Origin: Adineta steineri
Taxonomy: Eukaryota > Rotifera > Eurotatoria > Adinetida > Adinetidae
Length of the DNA: 64,000 nucleotides
Direction: 5' to 3'
Assembly (NCBI GenBank): GCA_905250115.1
Contig: CAJNOI010000224.1
Span: 1-64,000 of the forward strand
The position numbers and the translations under genes were made by a program. Position 1 is the stretch's first letter. Every line of letters begins with the position of its first letter. Below, in pieces: positions 24,962-36,359 of the stretch. Below the pieces are notes generated by a model. That model was not told the DNA's origin and did no database searches. It saw nothing but the letters and a program-made list of their open reading frames with translations.

Positions 24962-27817
24962 TTATCGCTCGTATCTGACTCGTTTAAAATTAGTAACAAA
25001 TGTAGCGAAAAGATCGCAAACAATTGCTCCTGTACCAAATATTCCAAGAAATGAACCGATACTTGTTGTTGTTTGAAATAAATCAAATCTACCTGCTTCA
25101 CCGGTAACAGAAACGACAATATGTAAATTATAAATATGCGTATGTAAACGATGAAGTTGACTAGTATTTGGTTCAAAAAAATGTCGAGATACCAGAAATG
25201 TTGAACCTGGATGATATGGATTTTCTTCATAGGGTTTAACATCTAAACGTACAAATTCATAAATAGGTTCACAATATTTCATAGGTCGATCAAGATCACA
25301 TTTCCAACTAATTTTTATTTCGATTAATGACCCGTAATAAAACATAAATTCATATTCACTTGAATTACTTTCAACCATTTGTAAAATTTTTAAAATACGA
25401 AATTTTGGACATAATGGATGATCATTTGGATCATATTCACATGTATCTAAATAATCTTTTGTTATACGATCAGATAAAAGATTATGTCGAATAAGATCTA
25501 ATTGAGGAAATTCAACAAAATGTTTTATAAATATTGTATAATCAAGTGCTTCATAATTAAATCTTGTACGTGTTGGTGATTTAAACCAACATAATCCATA
25601 GTTTTTTTTAAATAGTTTTTTATTATCAGGTTCATGACGATAAAATGGTGGTAAAATACAACGTGATCGATAATGACATTGATGTTTTGATGAATATTCG
25701 GAAGTATGGTTAAGTATTGTATTATCACAACGTTCTAATATATGTTCAATATCGACAATTCGTGTTGTTATTGATACAGCAGAATTTTCTGTTGCCGGTA
25801 CAATAAAATCATTTACATCAAATAAAGTTTTTGAACAAGTATAATTGAACAAATGAAGTATTTCAATAGAATTATTTGAACAATATGACGGTTGTTTTAC
25901 TTTAATTATTACAGCTGATATTGGTGAACGATCAAATATTTGATAAGAATCTCGCTGTACCATTAAATATGAACAACCAATAGCAAGAGATAATTTTACA
26001 AATAATGATAAAAATCCTATCCATTTTGCTTCAAAACGAACTATTTTAGGTGCTAAAAAGAAATCATATATATGTCCCAGGCAAAGTTTTCTTTTTTTGG
26101 AAGGGAAAAGTCATTCATGAAAAAAAACTTTATTATCTTCTTTGGAATAGTTTTCCTTATATTTTGTTCTATACATCTTCCCAAACTTTATTTTATTTTC
26201 TATTGAATACAACTTGCGAACTCTTCATCTTCCTAAACTGATATTAAACACAATTTGTGAACTCCACATCTTCCTAAATCTAATTCATTTTTTATTGAAC
26301 ACAACTTGGAAACTCTATGTCTGCCTAAATCTAATTTATTTTCTATTGAATACTATTTGCGAACGTCACATCATCCTAAAATTATATTCATTTTTTATCG
26401 AATATAACTTATGAACTACAATTTTCTAAAATTTAAAATTATAAGAATATTATTATTGGTAGATTTTAATAGAAACTATATACAGGGTGTCCCAAAAATC
26501 TGAACGGAAAGTTTACGCGAATAACTCAATTACTAAACAAGCTTAATTTGATATATTTTTTTGTTTGGAAGGCGAGAGCATAAATTTGTTTTTGTTTGCT
26601 ACAAAGTTTATAAATGCTCTTGAAAGGCTATATCTCGACCTGAGAAAATGATAAAATCTTGCTCTTCTTTTCAAAAGATACGATATGAAAAGCTCTACAA
26701 AAACTGCATAAAGTAATCCTATTGACTTGTTTTACTGACTCTTTCCATACTCAATATGAACAAATCTATATTGTAGTGCTACTTCCCAACACACTAAAAA
26801 TGTTTGTAAATATTTTTGGTATTTAGAAAAATATAGGTTTTCATATAGTCACCATAAGTGATAGCCTTTTAAGAGTATTTATAAACTTTGTAGTAGACAA
26901 AAAGAACTTTATGCTTGCCTCTTCCAAACAAAAAAAATATTAGATTAAGCTTGTTTAGTAATCGAGTTATTCGTGTAAACTTTTTGTCCAGACTTTTAGG
27001 ACACTTTGTAGTTGAGATATTTAGAAGAAGAAAAATAATTAGTCATTCTTAGTAGTTTTTAATAAAGAATAAAAAACACCCTCTAAGGATTGATGTAGAT
27101 ATTTTCAATAGTATTATATTCAAGGATACCATATATAGTATTTTTTAATGTTTATAAGAAGCTGTGAGAAGGCTGATACTATAAAATATTATTAAGAAAC
27201 ATGAAAACAAAATGAATTTATTTTATTCATGTAAATATTCAGTATAAAAAAACAGCATGAGGCATTTTCACTGGTAGCAAACCCAAATAAATGAATTTTT
27301 TTATTATGTTTCATATTTCCGGATGAATTGTATATTTTATTAAAGATTATACAGAATTACGTAAAAGAATCACTTGTAAGTACTATTTCCTATGTTAAAA
27401 TTATATAATACAGTGTTGGTTTTATACTTTTTTATTACAAAAATATTAATCTAAGAACTATTTAGAAATTACACTATAAAATACACAATTTTACCATTAA
27501 TTTATAGAAAATTTATGATAATGTAAAAAAAGATATCTGTGAACATGCATTAATTATTAATATAGACAAGCTATTTGCTTTAATAAAAATGATTCTCGTG
27601 TCGTAACAGATCAATTATTATTTGCTGCTAAAGCTCAAGGAATACAAATTTAGTAATTGTTTCGAATATCTAATACGTGTGAAAATTTAATTATTTCTAA
27701 CTTACTTTCATAATATGTAATATTCTCTAGAAGACACTTGCATATACAAAAACGTTGTCGTTGTTTCAATAGTAGATTAGTTGTTCTTGACGATATTGAA
27801 TGCTTGGAATCACCCAT
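24962..27817 (-). CDS. P2X-type ATP-gated ion channel receptor, 2 exons, 400 aa
   Basis: Exon 1 (27706-27817) encodes the cytosolic N-terminus ending ENITYYE; exon 2 (24962-26052) starts TPKIVRFEAKW, so the splice rebuilds the conserved P2X Y-x-T-P-K/R motif. TM1 is about residues 48-67, TM2 about 367-391 (SIGSFLGIFGTGAIVCDLF). The ectodomain has ten cysteines, the family number, and canonical stretches: KVK at 88-90, NYEALDYTIFIKHFVEFP, CPKFRILKI, IEIKISWKCDLD, CEPIYEFVRLD and GRFDLFQTTTSIG. P2X receptors are trimeric, non-selective cation channels opened by extracellular ATP. The usual NFR triplet is replaced by TFL, and the conserved Lys before the last beta strands is not evident, so ATP gating is uncertain. 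The C-terminal tail is very short. Confidence 0.92.
26165..26440. repeat. imperfect tandem repeat, about 50-bp unit, about 5 copies
   Basis: Successive units share the frame TTTTnTATTGAAnACAACTT, GCGAACTC, CATCTTCCTAAA with about 20-30% divergence. It lies in the first intron of the P2X gene, next to the mariner-like element. Confidence 0.75.
26483..27008. mobile_element. mariner-like MITE with about 150-bp terminal inverted repeats
   Basis: The left end starts CAGGGTGTCCCAAAAATCTG and the right end is its imperfect complement ending ...CAGACTTTTAGGACACTTTG; both are flanked by TA. The inverted match continues inward for about 150 bp (AAGTTTACnCGAATAACTC, ACTAAACAAGCTTAAT, CTACAAAGTTTATAAAT), leaving a 220-bp centre. 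No transposase frame was seen. It is inserted in the 1,651-bp first intron of the P2X gene. Confidence 0.85.
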
Positions 27818-28648
27818 TTCAAATGATGTGTTGATGTGTCTTCTTTATAAACATCATTGCTATATAATAAATTCAATATTTTACGGTTAAAAAAACCGTA
27901 TTGTTAAGATTAATGTTCTAATGTTTATTTATAATCGCTTGTTCATGTATTAGAGAAAAAAAAGGCTAATGGAAAACAACAAAGCGGTAATGGATCAGGC
28001 GTCTATCTGAATAGCGTATAAATATATATATATAGTGCATGAATGATAGAAGGATTGCTGTCTTATCTTTTTGCGTTTCCTACTCGCATTAAATGTTGCC
28101 AGCTATGATGATGAAAAAAAAAGAGAGCATGCCACTAGAGAAGAAAAAAAGTCGAATCAATAGATATTTATTGATAATAATGATTAACATCAGAAAAAAG
28201 AGAACATAAAAAAAAAAAGAGAAATTTATAGAAGATGTATTGATCGTATGTGATGATTTATTGATAGTACCTGATAACATGAAAGAACTTAATAAATAGA
28301 TTTGCATATATATTTTGACATTTTTTTTTTCGATTTGAATATTATGTAAAGACTAAAAAACATTAGATTAATTGAGTAAAGTACTTATTCAATAGGTCTG
28401 ACAACAAAATAAACGACCTCCATATGATTGATTCACATCTATTGAATAAAAAAAAAAAAGAATGAATAGATGGAAAAGGATAATTCACAAGAGAAGCATG
28501 ATTACCCTCAATTATTATTTTTATAAGAGTACGTTAAAGAAAAAAAGAATACATACTGAGCGAAATCATGATATAGCATCATAAAATAAGAAAAGGACCT
28601 ATATAAGTAAAAAAAAATATCGATGTTATTAATAAAATTAAAACAGCA
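27818..28648. other. intergenic between divergent P2X and SLC46-type genes
   Basis: About 0.8 kb shared by two divergent promoters. It holds an AT run near 28023-28035 and several poly-A tracts. Nothing else supported. Confidence 0.55.
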
Positions 28649-30275
28649 ATGGTATTAACACATAGACCATCAACCAATTCCAATGAAAATCAGTCATCTC
28701 AACAACAAAAACCCTATTATTGGTGGATTGTTCTTCCTGTTATTGTTGTTTCTATGACAACAGCAACAACTGAGCCAGTTATTCTTAATGATCTTATGAT
28801 TCAACGTTATCAAGTCGTATATGGACTTGTTAATGCAAGTTCACCATCAAGTGAAACAGCTTGTAATTCAGAAGATCTTGCTAATAATACAGCGATTCTT
28901 GAGTTAGCTGACGACGTACAAAAATCAGTTAGTCATTTAAATATAATAATGGCTGGTGTTGGAGCAATACCAGCTGTATTATCTTATGTTATACTTGGTG
29001 CTAATTGCGATCGTATAGGACGAAAACCTCTTTTAATTCTTCCATGTATAGGACGAATTATTCGATATACTATCTTTGTATTACTTGTACAACTAGATCT
29101 TAGTGATATTTGGTTCATTATAGCTAATATTATTGATGGTTTATTTGGTTCAAATAGTGTTCTTTTACTAGGAGGTATTGCTTATATAACTGATTGTACA
29201 ACAAATAAACAACGATCAAGTGCTATGGTGCTAGAAGAAGCTGCAGTTGCTTTAACGCGTATATTTCCATTATTAGGTGTTGGTTTTTGGTTACAACAAC
29301 ATGGTCATACATTACCCATGGCAGTTAATTTAGGTATAAATGTCGGTGCATTAATTTATATAATGGTTTTTCAACCTGAATCACGTGGTGAAAATAATTG
29401 GCATATTTTACATTTTTTAAAACAATTAAGTAAAGTACGTTTAACACCCATACCTGGTACATATCGAGTTTTCCTTAAAAAACGTATTGGAAATGATCAA
29501 CGATCAATAATATTATTTACATTAGCACAGATTATGCTGTTTATTGTTTTATTTGGTTTTGTAAGCATTGATTCACTTTATGTTTATGGAAAACCATTAT
29601 GTTTCAATGCATTAGATTTAGCAATAGCGACTAGTGCACAATTTTCTTTAATGATATTTGTATCAATTATTCTTAGTTTCTGGCAAACTAGATTTACAAA
29701 TTCATTATATTTACCATGTATTGCAATATTAATGTATTCAATACATTTAGTTATTTTTGGTATAGCTCAAACTACTTGGGTTGTCTATCTTGGTAAGTTA
29801 AAAATTTATTAAGATTTATTTTATTATTATAATTTTATATTTTAAGCTTTCTTTATTGGATGTTTACTTTTTGTTGTTATGGCTGTCATACGAGCACATT
29901 TAACAAAATTAGTTAATGATACTGAATTTGCACTTGTTTTTATAGCTACTGGAATTGCTGAAACACTTGGATCATATGTTGTTGGTATTGTTGCTAATGA
30001 AATATATGCCGAAACAATTGCAGTATATCCTGGAATCATTTTTTTTATATTAGCTTTTCTTACATTAATACCATTCATTCTTATTGGGTAAAAAAATTAT
30101 ATATATATATATATATATTTATTTTTATTCATATTTATTTAGATTACTTTTATTATGGTCATTGTGTAAAAGAAAGAATACAACAACAATAGAAATTAAT
30201 CAAGAAGATGCAGGAAGAACAACACATGATAATATAGTTAAACGTGATAGCTCAATTATGGAAACGGCATTTTAA
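28649..30275 (+). CDS. SLC46-type major facilitator transporter, 3 exons, 505 aa
   Basis: Exons 28649-29792, 29847-30087 and 30143-30275 join in frame (VVYL|AFFIG and LIG|LLLLW). About 12 membrane segments are visible. Family marks: an extracellular loop with N-glycosylation sites and a Cys after TM1, DVQKSVSHLNIIMAG, the MFS motif NCDRIGRKPLL after TM2, YGKPLCFNALDLAIATSAQF in the second half, and LTKLVNDTEFALVFIATGIAETLGSYV plus AVYPGIIFFILAFL near the end, all resembling SLC46A1/A3 (proton-coupled folate transporter and relatives). SLC46 members move folates, heme or muropeptide-like molecules across plasma or lysosomal membranes with protons. The substrate here cannot be told. The C-terminal tail is about 40 polar residues; AATAAA is just after the stop. 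Confidence 0.88.
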
Positions 30276-31305
30276 TAGACAAATAAAATAATTGCTGTTA
30301 TAATAATCTAATAAATCACCTGTATGCATTTATGATGAAAGGACCGCCGCAATGTTATTTAAGTAGGGATTGTTTATCGACAAATCGATTAGAGGATAAT
30401 TAATTTGTCTTGAAGTTTTATACTAATGAATACCTCATGAAAATACTTTGAGTTCTTGTAATTATCCATTTTTCCTGTTAAAGTTCGTACTTATCGTTTA
30501 AAAATAATTTAATTATATGTCAATATTGATTGCTTGAATTTCTAACGGCACTATTTTATTATCTATTCCATTATATTTATATATATCTTTTTTGTTAATT
30601 AAATAATAAAATAGAAAGTAGAGAACCAGTTGCTTTCACATTTATTGGCATATCCCTATGGAACATGTACTATTTTCTTTTAATTAAAATCTTTGGTGAT
30701 AATAAAAAATAAAATTTTCATGGATTTTTATATAAATTCGTAGCGAGTCCTATGATGAAATATAATTTAAACTACATTAGAGATATTATTCTCATGATAT
30801 ATTATACAAAGATAGAAATATTTTTTCAAATAAAACAAAAGCTTTATATTTAACCCCATTTTCTTATTCTAGATGAGACAAGTAATAGAATGTTTTTTTT
30901 TTGTTTTAACAATATCAGAATAATCTTAAACATACTCTTTTGTTTTTACTTTCTAAACATAAACAATTTGATTTGTTTCTCGTTTTTTTTTGACGTACAA
31001 TACGCGCGTTTAACAGAATCACAAACTAGCAAAGAATAGAAAAACAAACAAACAAAATATAATTTTTTAAAGACATAAACAAAACAAAAAACACCGAGAC
31101 AGTTTTTTTTAACCGAGTTGTAAGAAATCACTACAATGAAGATTTCAACTCGAATACAATAGAACATCATGTGTGTCTTTATATTCAAACAATTAAACTG
31201 AGAATTTCAAGTTGATGTAAATATATGTCAATATATGAGCAAAATGAGAAAAATAGAATTTAATATCTAAGAATAAGAATTTGTATTTGAGCAGTTTTTT
31301 TTTTG
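30276..31305. other. intergenic, 1 kb, convergent 3' flanks
   Basis: AT-rich. An AATAAA directly follows the transporter gene. The open frame at 30946-31188 has no recognisable features. Confidence 0.55.
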
Positions 31306-33472
31306 TTAATATGATGAACCATTATTTAACATATGTCCAGTATTTGTTATAGACATACTATCTGTTTGTTGATAAAATGGAAGAGCTGGAGTTGACGATG
31401 AACGTTTTTCAGATAAATTCGATAGATGATCTTTATTTGTTTTCATTGCTGACATAGTTGAATATTGATCGGTATATATCAATGTATTATCGAGTGAGAA
31501 TGGTGATGATGATGTATTATTATTTTCTAACGAATTGTGACTGAAAGTTTTTGTTTGAGATGAGAGAGTATTTACATCCATATTAAATGATATATCAAAC
31601 ACATCTTGTGCATCAAGCATTTCTAATAAAAGATCAGCTTGTGGTAATAAATCATTATTACGCATGTCTAAAAATAATCTTATTAATTTCGAACTTAATA
31701 TTTTAATATGTGATAATTGCAATAAAAGTGTAAAATGCCGAATAGAAGTATCTTGATATACACTAGGATTTAAATCACATGTAAAATGTAATGTTTGATA
31801 AATTTGATTTGTTAATATACGAAAAGGTTTTGTTGATGATATAGTTGCTGGTATCGAATTAATAAGTATTGTAGCTTTAAGTGCAATAAATTCTTCATGT
31901 GTTGTACGTGGATCTTTAAACACTTGAATTAAATTAAATAAATATGTACATATTGAGTTTAATATAGAACTTGATAAATCACGATTTCTAAATTTGAAAA
32001 ACTAAGTATTATTTATTAATTTTGAGTATTGTTTACCGTGGGACAATAAAATCAGGTGCAAATTGTAATGAATCATCATTACGTTCTAATGAACGTTCGA
32101 TTATATCGAGAATTAATGTATCTAACCAACTTTGTTCAATCATAGTTACTTGTTGATCAAGTGTTAAACTTTCAGTATAACCTAATAAAAATATATTAGA
32201 GATTTGTTTTTCGTTCAATACAAAAAAAAATATAAATACCTGGTATAGCTTTAGCCCAATTAATAAGAACAACTAATTCTTGATCGAAAACTTTTGCAAG
32301 TAATTGAAGAAAATATTGATCATCTAATGGACGATTTGTATCAATTTTAGCTGGTAAATTTAAACGAGATGCTTGAGACAGAGTTGTAAGAAATTCATTC
32401 GTCGTTGTTGCAACACGTGTTAAGTCTGATGTAGTCTAAATGAAGAAGAAGAAAAAAGTAATGAAACGATAAAAATTATAATAGAAAAAAGTCTATACCT
32501 TATTAGTTTGATGTTGTTGTTGTTGTTGTGATGAAAAAGTATTACTATTATTATTCGATTGAGATACCGAAGGTGTGATTGTTGATGTTCGAGCATTAGT
32601 GGTTGATACTAATGATCCATGTTCTTGATTATTTATTGTAGCATTTGAATTTGATGACGTTGATGTTATTTTACAAACCGATACAGCTTTTTTTCGATAT
32701 TTTCTTTCTCGTCTTGCTGTACCTTTTGTCATACCGACTTCATAACAACGTCGTAGACGACAAGCTTGACAGCTTTTACGACGATGTTTATCAATTGTAC
32801 AAGTATTCGTTGCTGGACATACATAATCATTTGTACCTTGAATACTTCGTTTAAAAAACGCTTTACATCCTAAAAAAATTAGAATTTTAAGAAAAAGATT
32901 TATCTTTAAAAAAGAAAAATTTACCTTCACAACTCCATACACCATAATGATAACCAGAAGCAACATCATTACATACAGACTTAAAAATAAAAGAAAATAT
33001 CTATGTAATTATATATATTAAAATTTAACTAAACATACACAACGACGCTTATCTTCTGGAGAAGGTTGACCTGGAATAAAGAAAAAAAAAAGAAAATATT
33101 TAATAATTAAATAATATTTTATATAAATGAAATTTCTAACTATATATTTAAAGAAAATTATCTTAAAAGAAAAGAATATTTGACTCAATATTTATTCTTA
33201 CATATAAACAAAAAATAATGTAAATATTATTGATGAATATTTTATTCGTATTTATTATTATCCTATTCATACCAACCTCTTCCTCCACCTTCAGTTGTAG
33301 CTGATGGTGTTACCATATTTGATGTTGAAGAACTTTCAGCTATATTATTTGTTGTTGGTGATAATTGTTCATTTTCCATTGATGTTATTGATTGTTGATG
33401 ATTATAAAAATCACTGGAAAATGAATTAAATGATACTGGACTATATGGTTGTTGTTTAATAATTGAAGACAT
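31306..33472 (-). CDS. estrogen-receptor-like nuclear receptor (NR3 family), 7 exons, 558 aa
   Basis: Exons 33277-33472, 33039-33070, 32925-32979, 32499-32869, 32240-32435, 32037-32181 and 31306-31987 sum to an exact open frame. The DNA-binding domain runs from [20 protein letters not shown] with P-box EGCKA, which is the estrogen-receptor type (ERR has EACKA), through [38 protein letters not shown]. After a Ser/Gln-rich hinge the ligand-binding domain shows [36 protein letters not shown] and a helix-12-like DLLLEMLDA, again closest to ER. The Glu and Arg that grip the steroid A-ring in human ER (E353, R394) appear kept (QEL, IERS), but the H524 position reads Leu. A long Ser/Asn-rich C-terminal extension follows helix 12. 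Confidence 0.93.
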
Positions 33473-33645
33473 TTTTTAACATATCTTATTATTAGACATT
33501 TAAATTTTTCAAAAAAAATTATACAATCTAAGGTTATATAGAGACTTTTGTCTATGACAATAATAGTTAAAAATAACCTCGAAAGAAAAAGAGAAAGGCA
33601 AATAACAAATGCATAATATTCATACTGGTTAATGACGTTGTCTAT

Positions 33646-33745
33646 NNNNNNNNNNNNNNNNNNNNNNNNNNNNNNNNNNNNNNNNNNNNNNNNNNNNNNN
33701 NNNNNNNNNNNNNNNNNNNNNNNNNNNNNNNNNNNNNNNNNNNNN
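33646..33745. other. assembly gap of exactly 100 N
   Basis: Round-number N run, normally a placeholder for a gap of unknown length. It lies between the divergent ER-like and SK channel genes and removes the first exons of the latter. Confidence 0.99.
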
Positions 33746-33762
33746 CTATTATCATTATTTAG

Positions 33763-34935
33763 ATCTGAGACTTTATGCCGTACAAAATAGTCTTCAAGAT
33801 TACCGTGTTGGATTGACAAAAACTAAAATATGTTTAATTGTACTTGAACTACTGATCTGTGCTATTCATCCTGTACCTCATTCATCTCCTCAATTAGAAT
33901 CAGAGGAAGTAACTTTAGATTCTTCCGAATCTTATTCTTTCTCTTATACAGCTATTGATGTCGGATTAGGTTTACCAAGTGAGTATTCTTCTTTATTTCT
34001 TTTGAAAATCATATTACTTATAAATAGTGTTTGCACGTTTGTATTTATTTGGTCGTTCAATTGTATTTCATTCACATCTAGTACGTAATATATCATTACG
34101 ATCAATTAGTTATCTCAATCAAGTATCAATTAATTTTTTCTTTCTCATGAAAATTTATCTTCAACAATGGCCAACACGATGTTTGATGACATGTTGTACA
34201 ATTATCTTTCTTATTGGAAGCTGGTCTTTACGAGCATGTAGTTATAAACCTACCGGAGAACATCTCACTATATTTGATGCAATGTGGTTATTTATCATTA
34301 CATTTACCACTGTAGGTGAGTACTTTTCTATTAAGTAAAACTTAACAACAGAATTTATTAGGATACGGTGATCTATATCCATCGACTTATTGTGGACGAG
34401 GTAAGTGATATATTTATATCATATTCAGAAAATCTAATTATACTGAACAGGAATCGCGACAATTATTGGTTTTATTGGTCTTCTATCGTCTGCTCTACTC
34501 ATATCGGTTCTTGCACAAAAACTTCTTCTAACTCGCGAAGAAAAATATGTACACACATTTGTATCCAATACAGAATTGGCGAAAGAACGTCAATATCAAG
34601 CAGCAAATATAGTTAAATTTGCCATAAAAGTCTGGTTTTTAAAACGACAAAATAAAGAACCATCTATTCGATGTATACAAGTACAGAAAAAATTATTTCA
34701 ATCAATCTATCATTTGAAAGAAATTAAAAAACAACAAAGAAATTCAACGGATAATTGTATTGATCTGCATGAATTAGTAACGATACAACAAAATACAAAT
34801 ATGCAAATTGAGGAAACAGTACAACATATGACAGAGATCAAATGTGAAATGAACAAAATTCAAATAGAACTAAACAAGATGATACTTAATATGAATAATT
34901 TGCAAACAACACTAAATATCTTATTGAATAAATGA
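33763..34935 (+). CDS. small-conductance Ca2+-activated K+ channel (SK/KCNN), 5'-truncated by gap
   Basis: Four visible exons: 33763-33978, 34028-34315, 34362-34400 and 34451-34935, opening with a splice acceptor right after the N gap. The first visible residues match SK just before S3 (YAVQNSLQDYRVGLTKTKICLIVLELLICAIHP). S4 (FARLYLFGRSIVFHS), S5 (LMTCCTIIFLIGSWSLRACSY), the pore ([26 protein letters not shown], filter GYGD) and S6 (GFIGLLSSALLISVLAQKL) follow. The calmodulin-binding region (EKYVHTFV, AANIVKFAIKVW, VQKKLFQSIYHLKEIKKQQRN) and a C-terminal coiled coil complete it. SK channels couple intracellular Ca2+ through bound calmodulin to K+ efflux. S1, S2 and the N-terminus are not in this window's sequence. 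Confidence 0.93.
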
Positions 34936-35312
34936 TCTAATAACAGAATAGTTCACTTACGATTTTAGTCATCATATGGTGCATATTGATGAAAAAAATA
35001 GATCCACAATGACATTCACTCCCTAAATGTTTGTAGTGGGCGAAATCGCATATAGTTGATAATTAAAGATTTAAAACACTAACTGATATTGGATACTTTA
35101 TATGTAGGTTATATTGTTGTAAATCTTGTTTTTCTTCTCAAAGCCTCAATTAAAGAGAGGAGCAAACGGAGAAAATACCTAAAATCCCTTGTTAATATTC
35201 CTTTTAAATTAAATTGTGTTCTACATATATATATATATATTTTAAATTTATTTGTTATTTACCGTCAACTTACATCATCGAAGTCACAAGCTCAACTTTT
35301 ATTTATTCTAAG
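34936..35312. other. intergenic, 0.4 kb
   Basis: 3' flank of the SK channel gene and promoter of the Ly6-like gene, with an AT run at about 35228-35241. Nothing else seen. Confidence 0.5.
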
Positions 35313-36046
35313 ATGCATATGATAGTATCAATCATATTCGGGTGCCTTTTTCAAATTGCATCAGGTACAGTATCTGGAGAAAAGATCTGATCTTCAAAAT
35401 CTACGCGATTTTCCAGGAAAAAGAAAATCGCTAATTGTTATTGTTCATTGATAGGAATCATTTAAACGTTGTTGTGAGTTTGACATAGAAAAGAATCAAA
35501 TTAAGCATAATGACTAAGTTGTCTCAACATTTCTGATTTATTAAATGTTGTTATTCGCATGTTATCATATGTCGCATCATGAATCATTACATTTTCTATG
35601 TAACTAGGTAGACAGCATCGAGAAGAACAGAAAAATGAAATTGTAGAACACAAACAATTTGAGGAATCGATCGAAATTCTGAATAATAATGATAATTAAT
35701 TTAGTGCAATCAACACCAGTAATGGCGAAATCAACCGAATATCTGTCGGAGTGTTTCAGTTGTACGCATATACCTAATCAAATATGTATCAACATTGCCA
35801 ACAATTGTCCAAGTTGCATGATGTATCGAAACGATGAAGATCCAAGTATGTAACGACCCTTTTGATTTCTTCATATGTATGACTATTCGTTCGTTTCTAA
35901 TAGATGTTATTGAAACAAGATGTTGTATATCGGATTGTGGACCATCATATCAAGTATCAATGCATAACGGTCGTCCAACATATTTTTGTCACGGTGATCG
36001 CTGTAATGTGAAGATGAGCCCAACTGTATTAGATTCTCTTAACTGA
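35313..36046 (+). CDS. secreted Ly6/uPAR (three-finger) domain protein, 3 exons, 111 aa
   Basis: Exons 35313-35364, 35705-35845 and 35904-36046 add up to 112 codons with matching phases. Exon 1 alone encodes a signal peptide (MHMIVSIIFGCLFQIAS). The mature part has ten cysteines in the LU-domain pattern: ECFSC near the start, CPSC in the middle, CC then SDCG, and the hallmark C-terminal CHGDRCN with Asn after the last Cys. No clear GPI-anchoring hydrophobic tail is seen (the end is MSPTVLDSLN), so it is probably soluble. LU proteins commonly bind receptors such as nicotinic acetylcholine receptors or activin-type receptors; the partner here is unknown. It is too broken by introns to show as one long open frame. 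Confidence 0.75.
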
Positions 36047-36359
36047 TTTATTTTTCTCTCCACTATATGACTTTATTGAGATTTTCATAAATAATATTTT
36101 TATCTGTTCGATGAGAATTATTTAATAAAATCGTCATGAATCAGATTTTAATTGGGTAACAGATTTCATTTCGAACTATCACGCAAGCTGTACCTTAGAA
36201 CAGTTTTAGAAAGTACTCGAACAATTTCAAGGGTATTTAGCTGATGACTACCATCTCAGTTTTGAAATCTGCTCGTATTCGGCAGGAGTAAATTGTCGAA
36301 AATAGTTGTAATATGGTTTAATCAATATTTGCTGAAATCTGATCGAATTGAGTCGAAAG
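36047..36359. other. intergenic, 3' flank of Ly6-like gene
   Basis: AATAAA-type signals near 36088 and 36124. Nothing else seen before the hAT-like element. Confidence 0.5.

Noticed and set aside
27560..27652. Short coding-like fragment (NDSRVVTDQLLFAAKAQ) in the P2X intron
   Set aside because: About 30 codons between stops and on the opposite strand; insufficient support.
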